From NCBI RefSeq assembly GCF_018502485.1, contig NZ_CP075546.1: DNA of 64,000 nt; one strand, written 5' to 3'. The translations under genes were made by a program, and so were the position numbers. This stretch comes from Methanospirillum purgamenti (GTDB lineage: Archaea; Halobacteriota; Methanomicrobia; Methanomicrobiales; Methanospirillaceae). Positions 7,926-16,428 of the stretch are shown piece by piece (the stretch's first letter is position 1; each line of letters begins with the position of its first letter). Below the pieces are notes generated by a model. That model was not told the origin of the DNA. It ran no database searches and saw only the letters and a list, made by a program, of their open reading frames with translations.

Positions 7926-8150
7926 TTATTTTTTTATGGATAATTCCCAGAGTCCTGGTTCACTTGACTGAACAGAACATGAAAATCCGTTCATCTTGGC
8001 AAATGCAGGAATTGAATCTTTTGCTGCAGGAGGATGATCGCTGACAACAATCAGTTCATCCCCGGCCTTCATCTCGTCAAGAGCGGTTTTTACTTTCAAT
8101 ACACAAAACGGGCATACGACGCCTTTAATATCAAGTTTTTTCTGAACCAT
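7926..8150 (-). CDS. TusA-family sulfur carrier protein
   Basis: A 74-residue member of the TusA/SirA/YeeD family, cytosolic carriers that hold sulfur as a cysteine persulfide. The signature reads LDIKGVVCPFCVLKVKTALD, with the active cysteine followed by proline and a second cysteine three positions on. The terminal part has the family's short strand and helix. The gene starts one base after the upstream YeeE gene ends, and TusA/YeeD next to YeeE/YedE is a known thiosulfate-uptake pairing. It probably accepts sulfur imported by the two YeeE proteins and passes it to the DsrE-like protein downstream. Confidence 0.85.
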   Translation of the reverse strand: MVQKKLDIKGVVCPFCVLKVKTALDEMKAGDELIVVSDHPPAAKDSIPAFAKMNGFSCSVQSSEPGLWELSIKK

Positions 8151-8151
8151 G

Positions 8152-8670
8152 TTAAAGCCCCACTGATTTCATGAGTCCGACAACAAATCCTGCCGTGATA
8201 AGGTAGAATATGACACTTCCAACCGCCATACCAATCACAAACCAGAGCGATTTCATACTTCCTTCAGCGGTCATGACAAATTGTCTGAGCGGACAACCAC
8301 CGACATATACACCGATTACTCCCATTCCGATGCCTCCGATCACTGCCAGGATGATATAAGCCATCTGCGAGAGATCTGCCGGTGCTCCCGGAACTGCTGA
8401 TAATACTCCTTTTGTCACCAGCCAGGGGAAGTTCTCAAATGCCATGGGGGTGATCATGTGGAAGATGAAAAATGCCACAATGGCACTTAGGATCATGGCA
8501 ATGAATCCATTCAGCAGGCGGGTGTGCCTGAACATGATGTAATCACGAAAACCACCAATTGCACAAAATCCGGTTTTCTGTGCAAAGTATCCGATGATAC
8601 AGCCAGATACCAGGGTGATGAACGGAACAAGAATAATTGCAAGTTCTTTTGAAATCCATCCTGCTGCCAT
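8152..8670 (-). CDS. YeeE/YedE-family sulfur transporter, second half-size protein
   Basis: A 172-residue integral membrane protein with about four to five hydrophobic helices. It carries the YeeE/YedE cysteine motifs TGFCAIGGFRDY near residue 35 and GGCPLRQFV near residue 125. Full-length YeeE transporters such as thiosulfate importers have about 350 residues with two such halves; here the halves are separate genes overlapping by one base at 8670. The two products probably form a heterodimeric channel for thiosulfate or another small sulfur compound. Location in an OsmC-YeeE-YeeE-TusA-DsrE operon supports a sulfur role; the substrate is inferred. Confidence 0.82.
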   Translation of the reverse strand: MAAGWISKELAIILVPFITLVSGCIIGYFAQKTGFCAIGGFRDYIMFRHTRLLNGFIAMILSAIVAFFIFHMITPMAFENFPWLVTKGVLSAVPGAPADLSQMAYIILAVIGGIGMGVIGVYVGGCPLRQFVMTAEGSMKSLWFVIGMAVGSVIFYLITAGFVVGLMKSVGL

Positions 8671-9179
8671 TAGTTCCCTCCTTTAAACGAGCGGGTGATC
8701 AGAGCAAGAGCCAGCCATACTCCGACGACGATTCCAATTATTCCAAAGAGTGCAACAACATCACCATACCCAAGCCGTAATGCAGCCCGGTACGGACAGG
8801 CACCAAACAGAAGGCCAAACTGCATCAGGAGCACGCCTCCGATGAAATAAACCAGAATGTCCTTTACCTGTGCATGTTTTATCCTGAATTCCCTGCTCAT
8901 CTTGGCAGCAATAACTCCACCGATGAGCACTCCTATCATGGTCAGCACCGGAAGAATCGCAGCCTTGGATATGGGTGCCAGACCATAGTTTGTGCCTAAC
9001 ACTATGTTCAGAATTCCATTCACCAGGTCACGGGTATGACAGAGTGCACAAAACCCGTATGCCTCCGGCCCTCCGGCAGAAATGGTCAGCGCCTGAACAA
9101 TTGCGGCAAGAAACCCGATAATTACTCCGAGAATAATCGGTCCTTTCTGACCTTCTAATATTTTTTTATGTTCGTTCAT
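8670..9179 (-). CDS. YeeE/YedE-family sulfur transporter, first half-size protein
   Basis: A 169-residue membrane protein, paralogous to the next gene and probably its partner. Family cysteines occur in AYGFCALCHTRDLV near residue 45 and in LFGACPYRAALR near residue 130. The N-terminal 15 residues are polar and charged (MNEHKKILEGQKG), followed by hydrophobic helices. It starts 7 bases after the OsmC gene ends. A TGCCTAA heptamer at 8993-8999 falls inside this coding region and is probably incidental. Confidence 0.82.
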   Translation of the reverse strand: MNEHKKILEGQKGPIILGVIIGFLAAIVQALTISAGGPEAYGFCALCHTRDLVNGILNIVLGTNYGLAPISKAAILPVLTMIGVLIGGVIAAKMSREFRIKHAQVKDILVYFIGGVLLMQFGLLFGACPYRAALRLGYGDVVALFGIIGIVVGVWLALALITRSFKGGN

Positions 9180-9186
9180 GAAACAC

Positions 9187-9708
9187 CTAGGATCTCGTAA
9201 CGGTCAGGTCGAGTGGGATTGCATGTTTGATCGTATACATCGCCATGCACCCTGCCAATGCAGCTTGTCTCAGCTCTTCTACTTCAGCATCTGAAGCGTC
9301 TGTTTCGACATCAAAAAAGACCCGGTATGCAGAGATGAGGGGTTCTTCTCCCAGATTAAACTGTTTTAAATAGTTCAGGTCGGCCTCAATCTTTGCTTTC
9401 AGTGATTTAACTGCAATTTTTTTCTTTTCTGCTGCAGTCATGAAGGTAGAACTGACACACCCGACCATCCAGAAAAGACCGTAGGCCATCGGACTTGGAA
9501 ACGGACCGGGGCCTGAAAAATTTGGGTGTGACAAAGAAAATGTGACGGAGCCCTTGTTCGTCTTTGTTTCCGCTGAAAACTGGGGTCCTGATTCTTCATA
9601 TAGCCAGGTGCCCTCCATTTTCGTCGTGAATTTAGCTTCTTCCTTATTCTTCAGGATCTCAGCCTCATATTCATCCACCTGTTCCAGGTCAATATTATTG
9701 AGTGACAT
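9187..9708 (-). CDS. OsmC-family protein
   Basis: A 173-residue OsmC/Ohr-fold protein. These proteins use paired cysteines in peroxide or sulfur chemistry. The two family cysteines appear in VGCVSSTFM near residue 93 and AGCMAMYT near residue 152. The N-terminal 20 residues (DLEQVDEYEAEILKNKEEA) are an acidic extension before the OsmC core. It is the first gene of the sulfur operon, with an AT-rich upstream region to 9877. In this context a role in handling thiosulfate or persulfide is as likely as peroxide detoxification; that is inference from neighbours. Confidence 0.8.
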   Translation of the reverse strand: MSLNNIDLEQVDEYEAEILKNKEEAKFTTKMEGTWLYEESGPQFSAETKTNKGSVTFSLSHPNFSGPGPFPSPMAYGLFWMVGCVSSTFMTAAEKKKIAVKSLKAKIEADLNYLKQFNLGEEPLISAYRVFFDVETDASDAEVEELRQAALAGCMAMYTIKHAIPLDLTVTRS

Positions 9709-9832
9709 TGTTTCACAATTGTTTCAAAAATCATGGGATAAATATATTTTATAAAAAAGTTAACCATTAAAATATCAAACGAAATAAGTTGTTTTAATAC
9801 TTTAACGCAATACAAGCACATATGAGACAATT

Positions 9833-9852
9833 AGTGCCTAATTCATATAAAA
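9833..9852 (+). promoter_or_regulatory. AGTGCCTAA element followed by TATA-like box, upstream of transposase homologue
   Basis: AGTGCCTAA at 9833-9841 is followed by CATATAAAAA (9844-9853), a good archaeal TATA-like sequence about 30 bases before the ATG at 9878. The transcript would be leaderless or nearly so. Confidence 0.4.
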
Positions 9853-9877
9853 AGAAAACAATGCTGACAGCCTTACT

Positions 9878-11419
9878 ATGAAATCCTTCATTCGAAAAAA
9901 AAAGATTAAAGGGCATGAGTACCTCTATGAGATTACCCCGTATTATGATCCGGATACCGGTAAATGGCGGCAGAAAACGAAATACCTGGGAAAAAATATA
10001 GACGGGGAACCGGTTAAGAAAGACCGGGGAGGGAAAATCGGGCAGGTTTTTGAATTTGGGGAATATATTCCTGCTTATTGGGCCGTAAAAACGCATAAAG
10101 TAATTGAAGCATTGCTCTCATCATGTTCTCCCGATGAAACAGCAACGATCATTTTACTCACAATTAACAGGCTCATACATCCGTGTCCGCCATCGAATCT
10201 TGCAACCTGGCTGGAAAGCACGTACCTGTCCAGGCTCATTCCTGGTGCAGAGTTTAATGAAGCAGATCTGCTCCTTGTTCTCCAGAAAATCTCTGACCGA
10301 CCGGTTGCTGAAGTTTTTTCCAGGATGTTTGCATCAATTAATGATCTGTCTGGGAGAAGAGTCCTCTTTACGCTCCGGTTACATGATATCGCTGAACTGA
10401 TGAAGGAGAAAGGGAGCGGGCTTTTTTCAGATGAAATACTGGAGCGGGAACTTGGAGTCCGTATCCACTACGATCCAGAAAAGCAAATTATTGCCGGTTT
10501 TGATGCATTTCAGTTTCAACGTGCTGTAATTGAGGATACTATTGATCAGGTTGCTTCTCGGAAGATTCCAGATGGAATCATTGTTCCTCACTGGGATTAT
10601 CTCTCCCCTTCTCTCATGCTCAGAATTGTTAATGCAGGTTGTTCGTTTATTACCAGGACCGATGCCTCTTATGGGCCAGTATTAAAACATGTCTTAGCCT
10701 GGGGAGAGCAGATGGATCACCCCGCAAATATCCGGTATTATCGGGGTGAAGCCTGTTATATTCGTCCTTTTTCTATTTCATATGGGAAGAATCAGGTTCA
10801 TGGGTACATCCTCCATGATATCAGAAGGGAACAGGCAGATCGACTTGCATTCCATAAAAATCTTCAGAATATTCGTGATCTGGTTCAGGAAACAAAAGAA
10901 TATCCTGGAACAATTGAAGAGCTTCTTAATGAAAGTGCCGGATCATTCCGGAAATATTTCATCATCGATAAAACCCGTGGCAGTCCTTCAATCCGGACTG
11001 AACAAGAAGAAGTTCACCAGGCAAACAAAAGACTCGGGCGCACCTGTGTTCTTTACCGAGGTGAATTCTCATGGGAAGAGTGCTTTACGCTCGCGGATAT
11101 GAGAGGAAACCTTGAGCAACAGATGAGTTCATTCATATCTCAACTTGAACGTGATTTTAAAGGGTATCGTATCGAACGGATCCGAAAAGGGATTTTTTTC
11201 ATCTGTTTCCTGGCGGTCCTTATCAAGGAACTTATCTCAAATCGGCTATCCTCTGCCCAAATCCCTGAAGTGCCCTCATTTGAAGCTTTATTGACCGAGT
11301 TACGTCCGATTTATGTCATAAAATCCTATCAGCCTTCAATATTCCCGTACCGGTTATCAAAAACCCAAAAAACGGTTCTTTCATACTTTGGCGGAATTCC
11401 TCCCCTGAAAGGGGATTAA
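9878..11419 (+). CDS. Transposase homologue, IS1634/IS4-like, probably inactive or domesticated
   Basis: The 513-residue protein opens with the pattern common in IS1634-type transposases, YDPDTGKWRQKTKYLGKN, followed by a long helical region. A later block (IVPHWDYLSPSLMLRIVNAG) sits where active members have a D-R-G-F/Y element, and only the aspartate remains. Near the C-terminus FFICFLAVLIKELISNRL matches the hydrophobic helix after the third acidic residue. The distance between the first candidate Asp (GFDAFQF) and the second is only about 35 residues, shorter than expected. I see no terminal inverted repeats or target duplications. Either an old inactive element or a transposase-derived host gene. 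Confidence 0.6.
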   Translation: MKSFIRKKKIKGHEYLYEITPYYDPDTGKWRQKTKYLGKNIDGEPVKKDRGGKIGQVFEFGEYIPAYWAVKTHKVIEALLSSCSPDETATIILLTINRLIHPCPPSNLATWLESTYLSRLIPGAEFNEADLLLVLQKISDRPVAEVFSRMFASINDLSGRRVLFTLRLHDIAELMKEKGSGLFSDEILERELGVRIHYDPEKQIIAGFDAFQFQRAVIEDTIDQVASRKIPDGIIVPHWDYLSPSLMLRIVNAGCSFITRTDASYGPVLKHVLAWGEQMDHPANIRYYRGEACYIRPFSISYGKNQVHGYILHDIRREQADRLAFHKNLQNIRDLVQETKEYPGTIEELLNESAGSFRKYFIIDKTRGSPSIRTEQEEVHQANKRLGRTCVLYRGEFSWEECFTLADMRGNLEQQMSSFISQLERDFKGYRIERIRKGIFFICFLAVLIKELISNRLSSAQIPEVPSFEALLTELRPIYVIKSYQPSIFPYRLSKTQKTVLSYFGGIPPLKGD

Positions 11420-12052
11420 ACTTTTTACTGAACCTCCAACCGCTAATCTTGTTATAGAAATCTGAAAAATATTGGTAATAGTTTGCTAAAATTTTATATT
11501 GGGATTACTATTCAGCATGATAAGTAATCATAGTTATATCTTCAATAAAAGAAAATAAATCTCATTTATTTTCCTTGTTTGCAGTGCCTAATAGAAATAG
11601 TTTAATGATAAGATTAATTCTTGATTTATATTGGCATTTTATGTTCTATTTTAGTTTTAACGAGTATATATTGATATAAATGAATCTTGGATGGGAAGGA
11701 GAATTCAATTGATTATCAGGTAATACAATGCCTAATTAATTAAAAAAATAACTCTATATACTGTTCAAAAAAGATTATGTTCTGTTGATCAGGCCTCACG
11801 TTACATGCTTCACATGTCGACCCTTCGGGTGGGTAAGAATGAATGAAACATGTAAAATATCAGGTATCAACGGAACCTATGTGCTGATTTCTACAATGCA
11901 GTATTACAGACTGGTAAAATGGTTTGACACGTGAATCCATTCCAGCCATTACAATAATAGGCATAATATAGGCACAATACCGGATTTGGTACTGGTAATG
12001 ATTGGTCTGGTCAGAGGTAAAGCATTTTAGAATAGGATTATCGGGAGATCCT
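11420..12052. other. AT-rich intergenic region upstream of fwd set 2 with TGCCTAA and TAGGCA sites
   Basis: There is no convincing gene in these 630 bases. AGTGCCTAA lies at 11583-11591 and ACAATGCCTAA at 11725-11735. A tandem pair, TAGGCA at 11957-11962 and TAGGCAC at 11968-11974, is spaced 11 bases apart, one helical turn. A nested hairpin occupies 11784-11871 (separate entry). Shine-Dalgarno-like GGGAG precedes the fwdD start at 12053. Confidence 0.5.
11784..11871 (+). promoter_or_regulatory. Nested stem-loop upstream of fwd set 2
   Basis: The outer stem pairs GTTGAT (11784-11789) with ATCAAC (11866-11871). Inside it TTACATG (11801-11807) pairs with CATGTAA (11849-11855). The apical part contains ACCCTTCGGGT, a short TTCG-type hairpin at about 11820-11830. 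The element ends 181 bases before fwdD and could be an untranslated leader or a small RNA. Strand is inferred from the downstream operon. Confidence 0.45.
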
Positions 12053-12466
12053 ATGACAGCAAAAAAAACGTTAAACATGATAACTCAGCGGGCAATAGAA
12101 GAAGGTATTGCTATGGAGATAGGAAAAACCTCCAGACAATACTTCGACGCCTGCAGCATCATCGAGATGAATATTCAGGACATGAAAGAACTTGGTATCA
12201 TGAAAAATACCAATGTCCGTGTGAAGAGTGAATCCGGTGAAGTTGTTGTAAAAGCTGTAGCGGGCCGCCAGACCTGTTACCCCGGTCTCTGTCATATCAG
12301 ACAGGGGGTATGGGCAAATCAGGTGGTCCCTCCACGAACACAGTCAACCGGAGCACCCCAATATAGTGGATTTCCTGTCACTGTTGAGCCAGCACCTGAC
12401 GAAAAATTAAAATCAGCACTTGAACTGGTCCAAGGATCGTTTGGACTTTGGAAGGGTGATCAATAA
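12053..12466 (+). CDS. fwdD: Formylmethanofuran dehydrogenase subunit D, set 2
   Basis: A 137-residue molybdopterin-dinucleotide-binding subunit. I start it at ATG 12053 (MTAKKTLNMITQ), preceded by GGGAGATCCT; an upstream in-frame start at 12002 would add 17 residues with no family match. Characteristic segments are EEGIAMEIGKTSRQYFDACS, MKELGIMKNTNVRVK and CHIRQGVWANQVVPPRTQS. It is closely related to set 3 FwdD (17813-18235) and less so to set 1. The stop codon overlaps the fwdB start by one base (TAATG), so it heads a coupled D-B-A operon with C following. Confidence 0.93.
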   Translation: MTAKKTLNMITQRAIEEGIAMEIGKTSRQYFDACSIIEMNIQDMKELGIMKNTNVRVKSESGEVVVKAVAGRQTCYPGLCHIRQGVWANQVVPPRTQSTGAPQYSGFPVTVEPAPDEKLKSALELVQGSFGLWKGDQ

Positions 12467-13797
12467 TGCCGAAAGTAATCGAGAATGTCGGGTGTCCATA
12501 TTGTGGCTGCTCGTGTGATGATGTCAGGGTGACGGTTTCTGATGATGGAAAGGATATCCTTGAAGTAGAAAATGTCTGTGCAATCGGGACTGAAATTTTC
12601 AAACATGGATGTTCAAAGGATAGAATCAAACTCCCCAGACTACGCCAGCCAGATGGCACAATGAAAGAGATCTCCTACGATGAAGCCATAGAATGGACTG
12701 CACGGCATCTTATCAAGGCAAAAAAGCCCCTTATGTATGGTTTTGGCTCAACCAATTGTGAAGGACAAGCAGCAGCTGCACGAGTTATGGAAATTTCCGG
12801 TGGTATGCTTGATAACTGTGCAACTATCTGTCATGGTCCGTCCTTCCTTGCCATATTTGATAACGGGTACCCGACCTGTACCTTAGGAGAAGTGAAAAAC
12901 CGTGCGGATGTAATCGTATACTGGGGTTCAAACCCGGCTCATGCACATCCCCGTCACATGTCACGATATTCTATCTTCCCCCGTGGTTTCTTCACTGGAA
13001 AAGGGCAGAAGAAGAGAACGGTCATTGTTATTGATCCCCGGTTCACAGACACTGCAAACGTGGCTGATTATCACCTGCAGGTTAAGCAGGGTCATGATTA
13101 CGAACTCTTCAATGCATTCCGAATGGTCGTGAACGGCCATGGAGATGACCTTCCTGATGAGGTTGCCGGAATCAAGAAAGAGACTATCCTTGAAGTTGCA
13201 GAGATCATGAAGAATGCCCGGTTTGGAACAACATTCTTCGGTATGGGCCTGACACACTCTGATGGGAGAAATCACAATATCGATATTGCCATTTCGTTAA
13301 CCCGTGACCTGAACAAGGTTTCAAAGTGGACGATCATGGCAATGCGGGGTCACTACAACATCGCCGGACCTGGTGTTGTCTGGTCATGGACCTTTGGATT
13401 CCCCTATTGTCTTGACCTTACCAAGCAGAACCATGCTCACATGAACCCTGGTGAGACCAGCTCGGTTGACATGGCAATGCGTGACGAAGTGGACATGTTT
13501 ATTAATATCGGTACCGATGCAGGGGCACACTTCCCATATCCAGCAGTGAAACAGCTCAAGAAACACCCCTGGGTTACTATTGACCCGAGTATCAACATGG
13601 CATCCGAGATCTCTGACCTTCATATCCCGGTCTGTATCTGTGGTGTGGATGTAGGTGGTATCGTCTATCGTATGGATAACGTGCCGATCCAGTTCAGGAA
13701 AGTTATTGAACCTCCGGAAGGAGTTATGGATGACGAGACCCTTCTGAACAAGATTGCTGATCGGATGGAAGAACTCATTGCAAAGGGTGAGGCCTGA
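12466..13797 (+). CDS. fwdB: Formylmethanofuran dehydrogenase subunit B, set 2 (Mo/W catalytic subunit)
   Basis: A 443-residue catalytic subunit. The [4Fe-4S] motif CPYCGCSC is at residues 10-17, and the metal-ligand Cys122 is in ATICHGPS. The segment NPAHAHPRHMSRYSIFPRGF and the C-terminal VYRMDNVPIQFRKVIEPPEG are shared with both other copies. It overlaps fwdD by one base and fwdA by one base. The three FwdB proteins differ outside these motifs, as expected for isoenzymes with different metals or expression conditions; which metal this one uses is open. Confidence 0.96.
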   Translation: MPKVIENVGCPYCGCSCDDVRVTVSDDGKDILEVENVCAIGTEIFKHGCSKDRIKLPRLRQPDGTMKEISYDEAIEWTARHLIKAKKPLMYGFGSTNCEGQAAAARVMEISGGMLDNCATICHGPSFLAIFDNGYPTCTLGEVKNRADVIVYWGSNPAHAHPRHMSRYSIFPRGFFTGKGQKKRTVIVIDPRFTDTANVADYHLQVKQGHDYELFNAFRMVVNGHGDDLPDEVAGIKKETILEVAEIMKNARFGTTFFGMGLTHSDGRNHNIDIAISLTRDLNKVSKWTIMAMRGHYNIAGPGVVWSWTFGFPYCLDLTKQNHAHMNPGETSSVDMAMRDEVDMFINIGTDAGAHFPYPAVKQLKKHPWVTIDPSINMASEISDLHIPVCICGVDVGGIVYRMDNVPIQFRKVIEPPEGVMDDETLLNKIADRMEELIAKGEA

Positions 13798-15512
13798 TGG
13801 CAGAACTTCTTATCAAGAACGGGTATGTCTTTGACCCGATTTCTGGAATTAAGGGAGACAAGGCAGATATTGCTATCAAAGATGGCAAGATTGTTGACAA
13901 GGTCTCATCAAAGGCACAGACCATTGATGCATCTGGCAAGACGGTCATGGCAGGTGGAGTGGACATTCATACGCATGTTGCCGGTCCAAAGGTAAACCTT
14001 GGTCGGGAAATGCGTCCTGAAGACAAATTCTTCCGTGGTGAATACCGGGGAGGTATTGTCAAGCAGGGGAAGCGTATGGAGATGGGATTTTCTATTCCGT
14101 CCACCTGGAAGACGGGTTACGCCTATGCCCGTATGGGATACACCTTCACCAACGAAGCAGCAATGCCCCCGCTTCTTGCACCTCACGTGCATGAAGAGTT
14201 CCGTGATACACCCATTCTTGACCAGGCAGCAATGCCAGTATTCGGGAATAACTGGTTTTGCTTTGAATATATCAAAAACAAAGAACTTGAGAACAATGCC
14301 TCATATATTGCATGGCTGCTCAATGCCACCAAGGGTATTGGTATCAAGGTCGTCAATCCGGGTGGAACCGAAGCCTGGGCATGGGGAGAGAACTGTACAA
14401 CTATAAACGACCCTGTCCCGTACTTTGATATCACTCCGGCAGAGATTGTCAAAGGCCTTATTGAAGCAAACGAGTATCTCGGTCTTCCCCACTCGGTCCA
14501 TATCCACGGAAACAACCTTGGAAATCCGGGCAACTACAAGGATACTATTGATACATTACGACTTGCTGAAGGCATAAAAGCTAAAAACAAGTTTGGTAGA
14601 GAGCAGGTTCTTCATAACACCCATCTCCAGTTCCACAGTTACAAGGGCACTTCATGGGGTGACTTTGAATCTGGTGCAAAGGAGGTCATGGACTACGTAA
14701 ACAGTAACAAAAACATTACTGTTGATATGGGGCAGGTTACTCTTGACGAAACAACCACGATGACCGCCGATGGTCCGTTTGAATATCACCTCAACCAGCT
14801 CAATCACATCAAGTGGGCAAATGTTGATGTTGAACTTGAGACCGGATCAGGCATCGTTCCCTATATCTATGACAAGAATATCAAGGTCTGTGGAATCCAG
14901 TGGGCAATTGGTCTTGAAATCGCTCTCTTTGCAAAAGATCTGATGCGGGTCCATATCACGACGGATCACCCGAATGCAGGACCATTTACCAGGTATCCCC
15001 GTGTTATCAAGTGGCTGATGTCCCAGAAGGCACGTGAAGCAACCCTTGACACCATGAAGTGGAAGGACAAGGTCATCGCAGCAAGTAACATTGCATCAAT
15101 GGATAAAGAACTTGGGCTGTATGAAATTGCCCAGATGACTCGTGCTGGTCCGGCAAAAGCCCTTGGTCTTTCAGATATGTATGGAAGCCTTGCAAAAGGT
15201 GCTGATGGAAACATTGCCATCTATGATCTTGATGCAGACAAACTTCCGTCTGATCCGGAGCTCATTGAAGCTGCATTCCTGAACACTGCATACACCTTTA
15301 AGGAAGGCATCATGGTTGTCAAAGACGGTCAGATTACCGCTGAGCCTCCCAAGTACACCCTCTGGACCAAGGTAAACATAGCAGAGAATGCTCAGGTCAT
15401 GCATGACATTAAAGAGAAATTTACCAAGAACTACACGGTAAATCTTGAAAATTATGCAGTATTTGATGAACATGTGCATAACCCGCGGGCAATCGAACTG
15501 GATGTAGCATAA
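13797..15512 (+). CDS. fwdA: Formylmethanofuran dehydrogenase subunit A, set 2
   Basis: A 571-residue amidohydrolase-fold subunit, colinear with set 1 FwdA (572 residues). The metal motif HTH lies in DIHTHVAGP at about residues 57-59, where set 1 has HAH. GIKVVNPGGTEAWAWG holds the lysine expected to be carboxylated, and TTDHPNAGPFTRYP the catalytic aspartate. It begins in the TGATG overlap with fwdB and is followed 13 bases later by fwdC. As the only complete fwdA outside set 1, it may also serve the orphan fwdDB of set 3. Confidence 0.96.
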   Translation: MAELLIKNGYVFDPISGIKGDKADIAIKDGKIVDKVSSKAQTIDASGKTVMAGGVDIHTHVAGPKVNLGREMRPEDKFFRGEYRGGIVKQGKRMEMGFSIPSTWKTGYAYARMGYTFTNEAAMPPLLAPHVHEEFRDTPILDQAAMPVFGNNWFCFEYIKNKELENNASYIAWLLNATKGIGIKVVNPGGTEAWAWGENCTTINDPVPYFDITPAEIVKGLIEANEYLGLPHSVHIHGNNLGNPGNYKDTIDTLRLAEGIKAKNKFGREQVLHNTHLQFHSYKGTSWGDFESGAKEVMDYVNSNKNITVDMGQVTLDETTTMTADGPFEYHLNQLNHIKWANVDVELETGSGIVPYIYDKNIKVCGIQWAIGLEIALFAKDLMRVHITTDHPNAGPFTRYPRVIKWLMSQKAREATLDTMKWKDKVIAASNIASMDKELGLYEIAQMTRAGPAKALGLSDMYGSLAKGADGNIAIYDLDADKLPSDPELIEAAFLNTAYTFKEGIMVVKDGQITAEPPKYTLWTKVNIAENAQVMHDIKEKFTKNYTVNLENYAVFDEHVHNPRAIELDVA

Positions 15513-15525
15513 GGAGGAATGAGGA

Positions 15526-16326
15526 ATGGAAACCGTAACAATGACTCTGGTACAGCAGCCGGAATTATACCTTGAATGCTACAATGTTACCCCGGATCAG
15601 TTTGCTGGAAAGAGCCTTGCAGAGATTGCAGACCTCCCGGCACATGAAGGGAAGATCCAGTGGAAACTTGGGGACTTCTTCAAGTTTGAAGGAAAAGCCG
15701 GTGAAACCGCTGCAGATACAAAAATCGTGGTAAACGGGAATGTCCGGAAGATGAAGCGATTCGGACAGAAGATGTCTGCAGGTGAGGTAGTCATCAACAG
15801 TGATACCGATATGTATATCGGGGGCTGGATGACCGGTGGTACAATCACGGTAAAAGGGAATGCAGATACGTTCCTTGGTATTGCGATGGAAGGCGGGGAG
15901 ATCCTGGTTGAGGGAGATGCCCAGAATCATGTCGGAAGTGCCTACCGTGGAGACTGGCGGGGTATGTCCGGAGGCCTTATCCGGATAAAAGGAAATGCCG
16001 GAAATGATATCGGAACTGCTATGACTGGTGGAACCATCATCATCGAAGGTGATGCATTTATTCACGTTCTGACCCATGCAGAAGGGGGAACGGTTATCAT
16101 CAAGGGAGATGTTGAGGGACGTGTCGGCGGTCAGATGGTAAAAGGAGACGCCTACATTTTCGGAAACCTGCTCTATCCATTGCCTGGCTTTAAGAAAGTT
16201 GCAACCGTTGAGAAAGAAGTAGATGGAGCAACCTACACCTTTGACCAGTACATCGGAGACCTTGGTGAACGCAAGGAAAAGAAGAAGGGAGAAATTATCT
16301 ACGGTAATCTCTACCTTAAAAAATAA
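15526..16326 (+). CDS. fwdC: Formylmethanofuran dehydrogenase subunit C, set 2
   Basis: A 266-residue beta-helix subunit related to the C-terminal domain of glutamate synthase. The repeated glycine motifs are plain from about residue 100: IGGWMTGGTITVKGNAD, LGIAMEGGEILVEGDA, IGTAMTGGTIIIEGDA and GRVGGQMVKGDAY. A strong ribosome binding site (AAGGAGG) precedes the ATG. It closes the D-B-A-C operon; a short T run (16329-16334) follows the stop and may end the transcript, though the same-strand genes downstream could still be read through. Confidence 0.95.
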   Translation: METVTMTLVQQPELYLECYNVTPDQFAGKSLAEIADLPAHEGKIQWKLGDFFKFEGKAGETAADTKIVVNGNVRKMKRFGQKMSAGEVVINSDTDMYIGGWMTGGTITVKGNADTFLGIAMEGGEILVEGDAQNHVGSAYRGDWRGMSGGLIRIKGNAGNDIGTAMTGGTIIIEGDAFIHVLTHAEGGTVIIKGDVEGRVGGQMVKGDAYIFGNLLYPLPGFKKVATVEKEVDGATYTFDQYIGDLGERKEKKKGEIIYGNLYLKK

Positions 16327-16428
16327 CCTTTTTTATCCACCAGCCTCCCTGTTCCGGAAATATGAAGAGAGGGAGATCGTACTGTATGTTTTTCTTTTTT
16401 TTCAGATGTGGGAATAATGTGATACACT

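Noticed and set aside
8993..8999. TGCCTAA inside the first YeeE gene as a regulatory site
   Set aside because: It lies well inside a coding region, away from any gene start, and one such hit is expected by chance.
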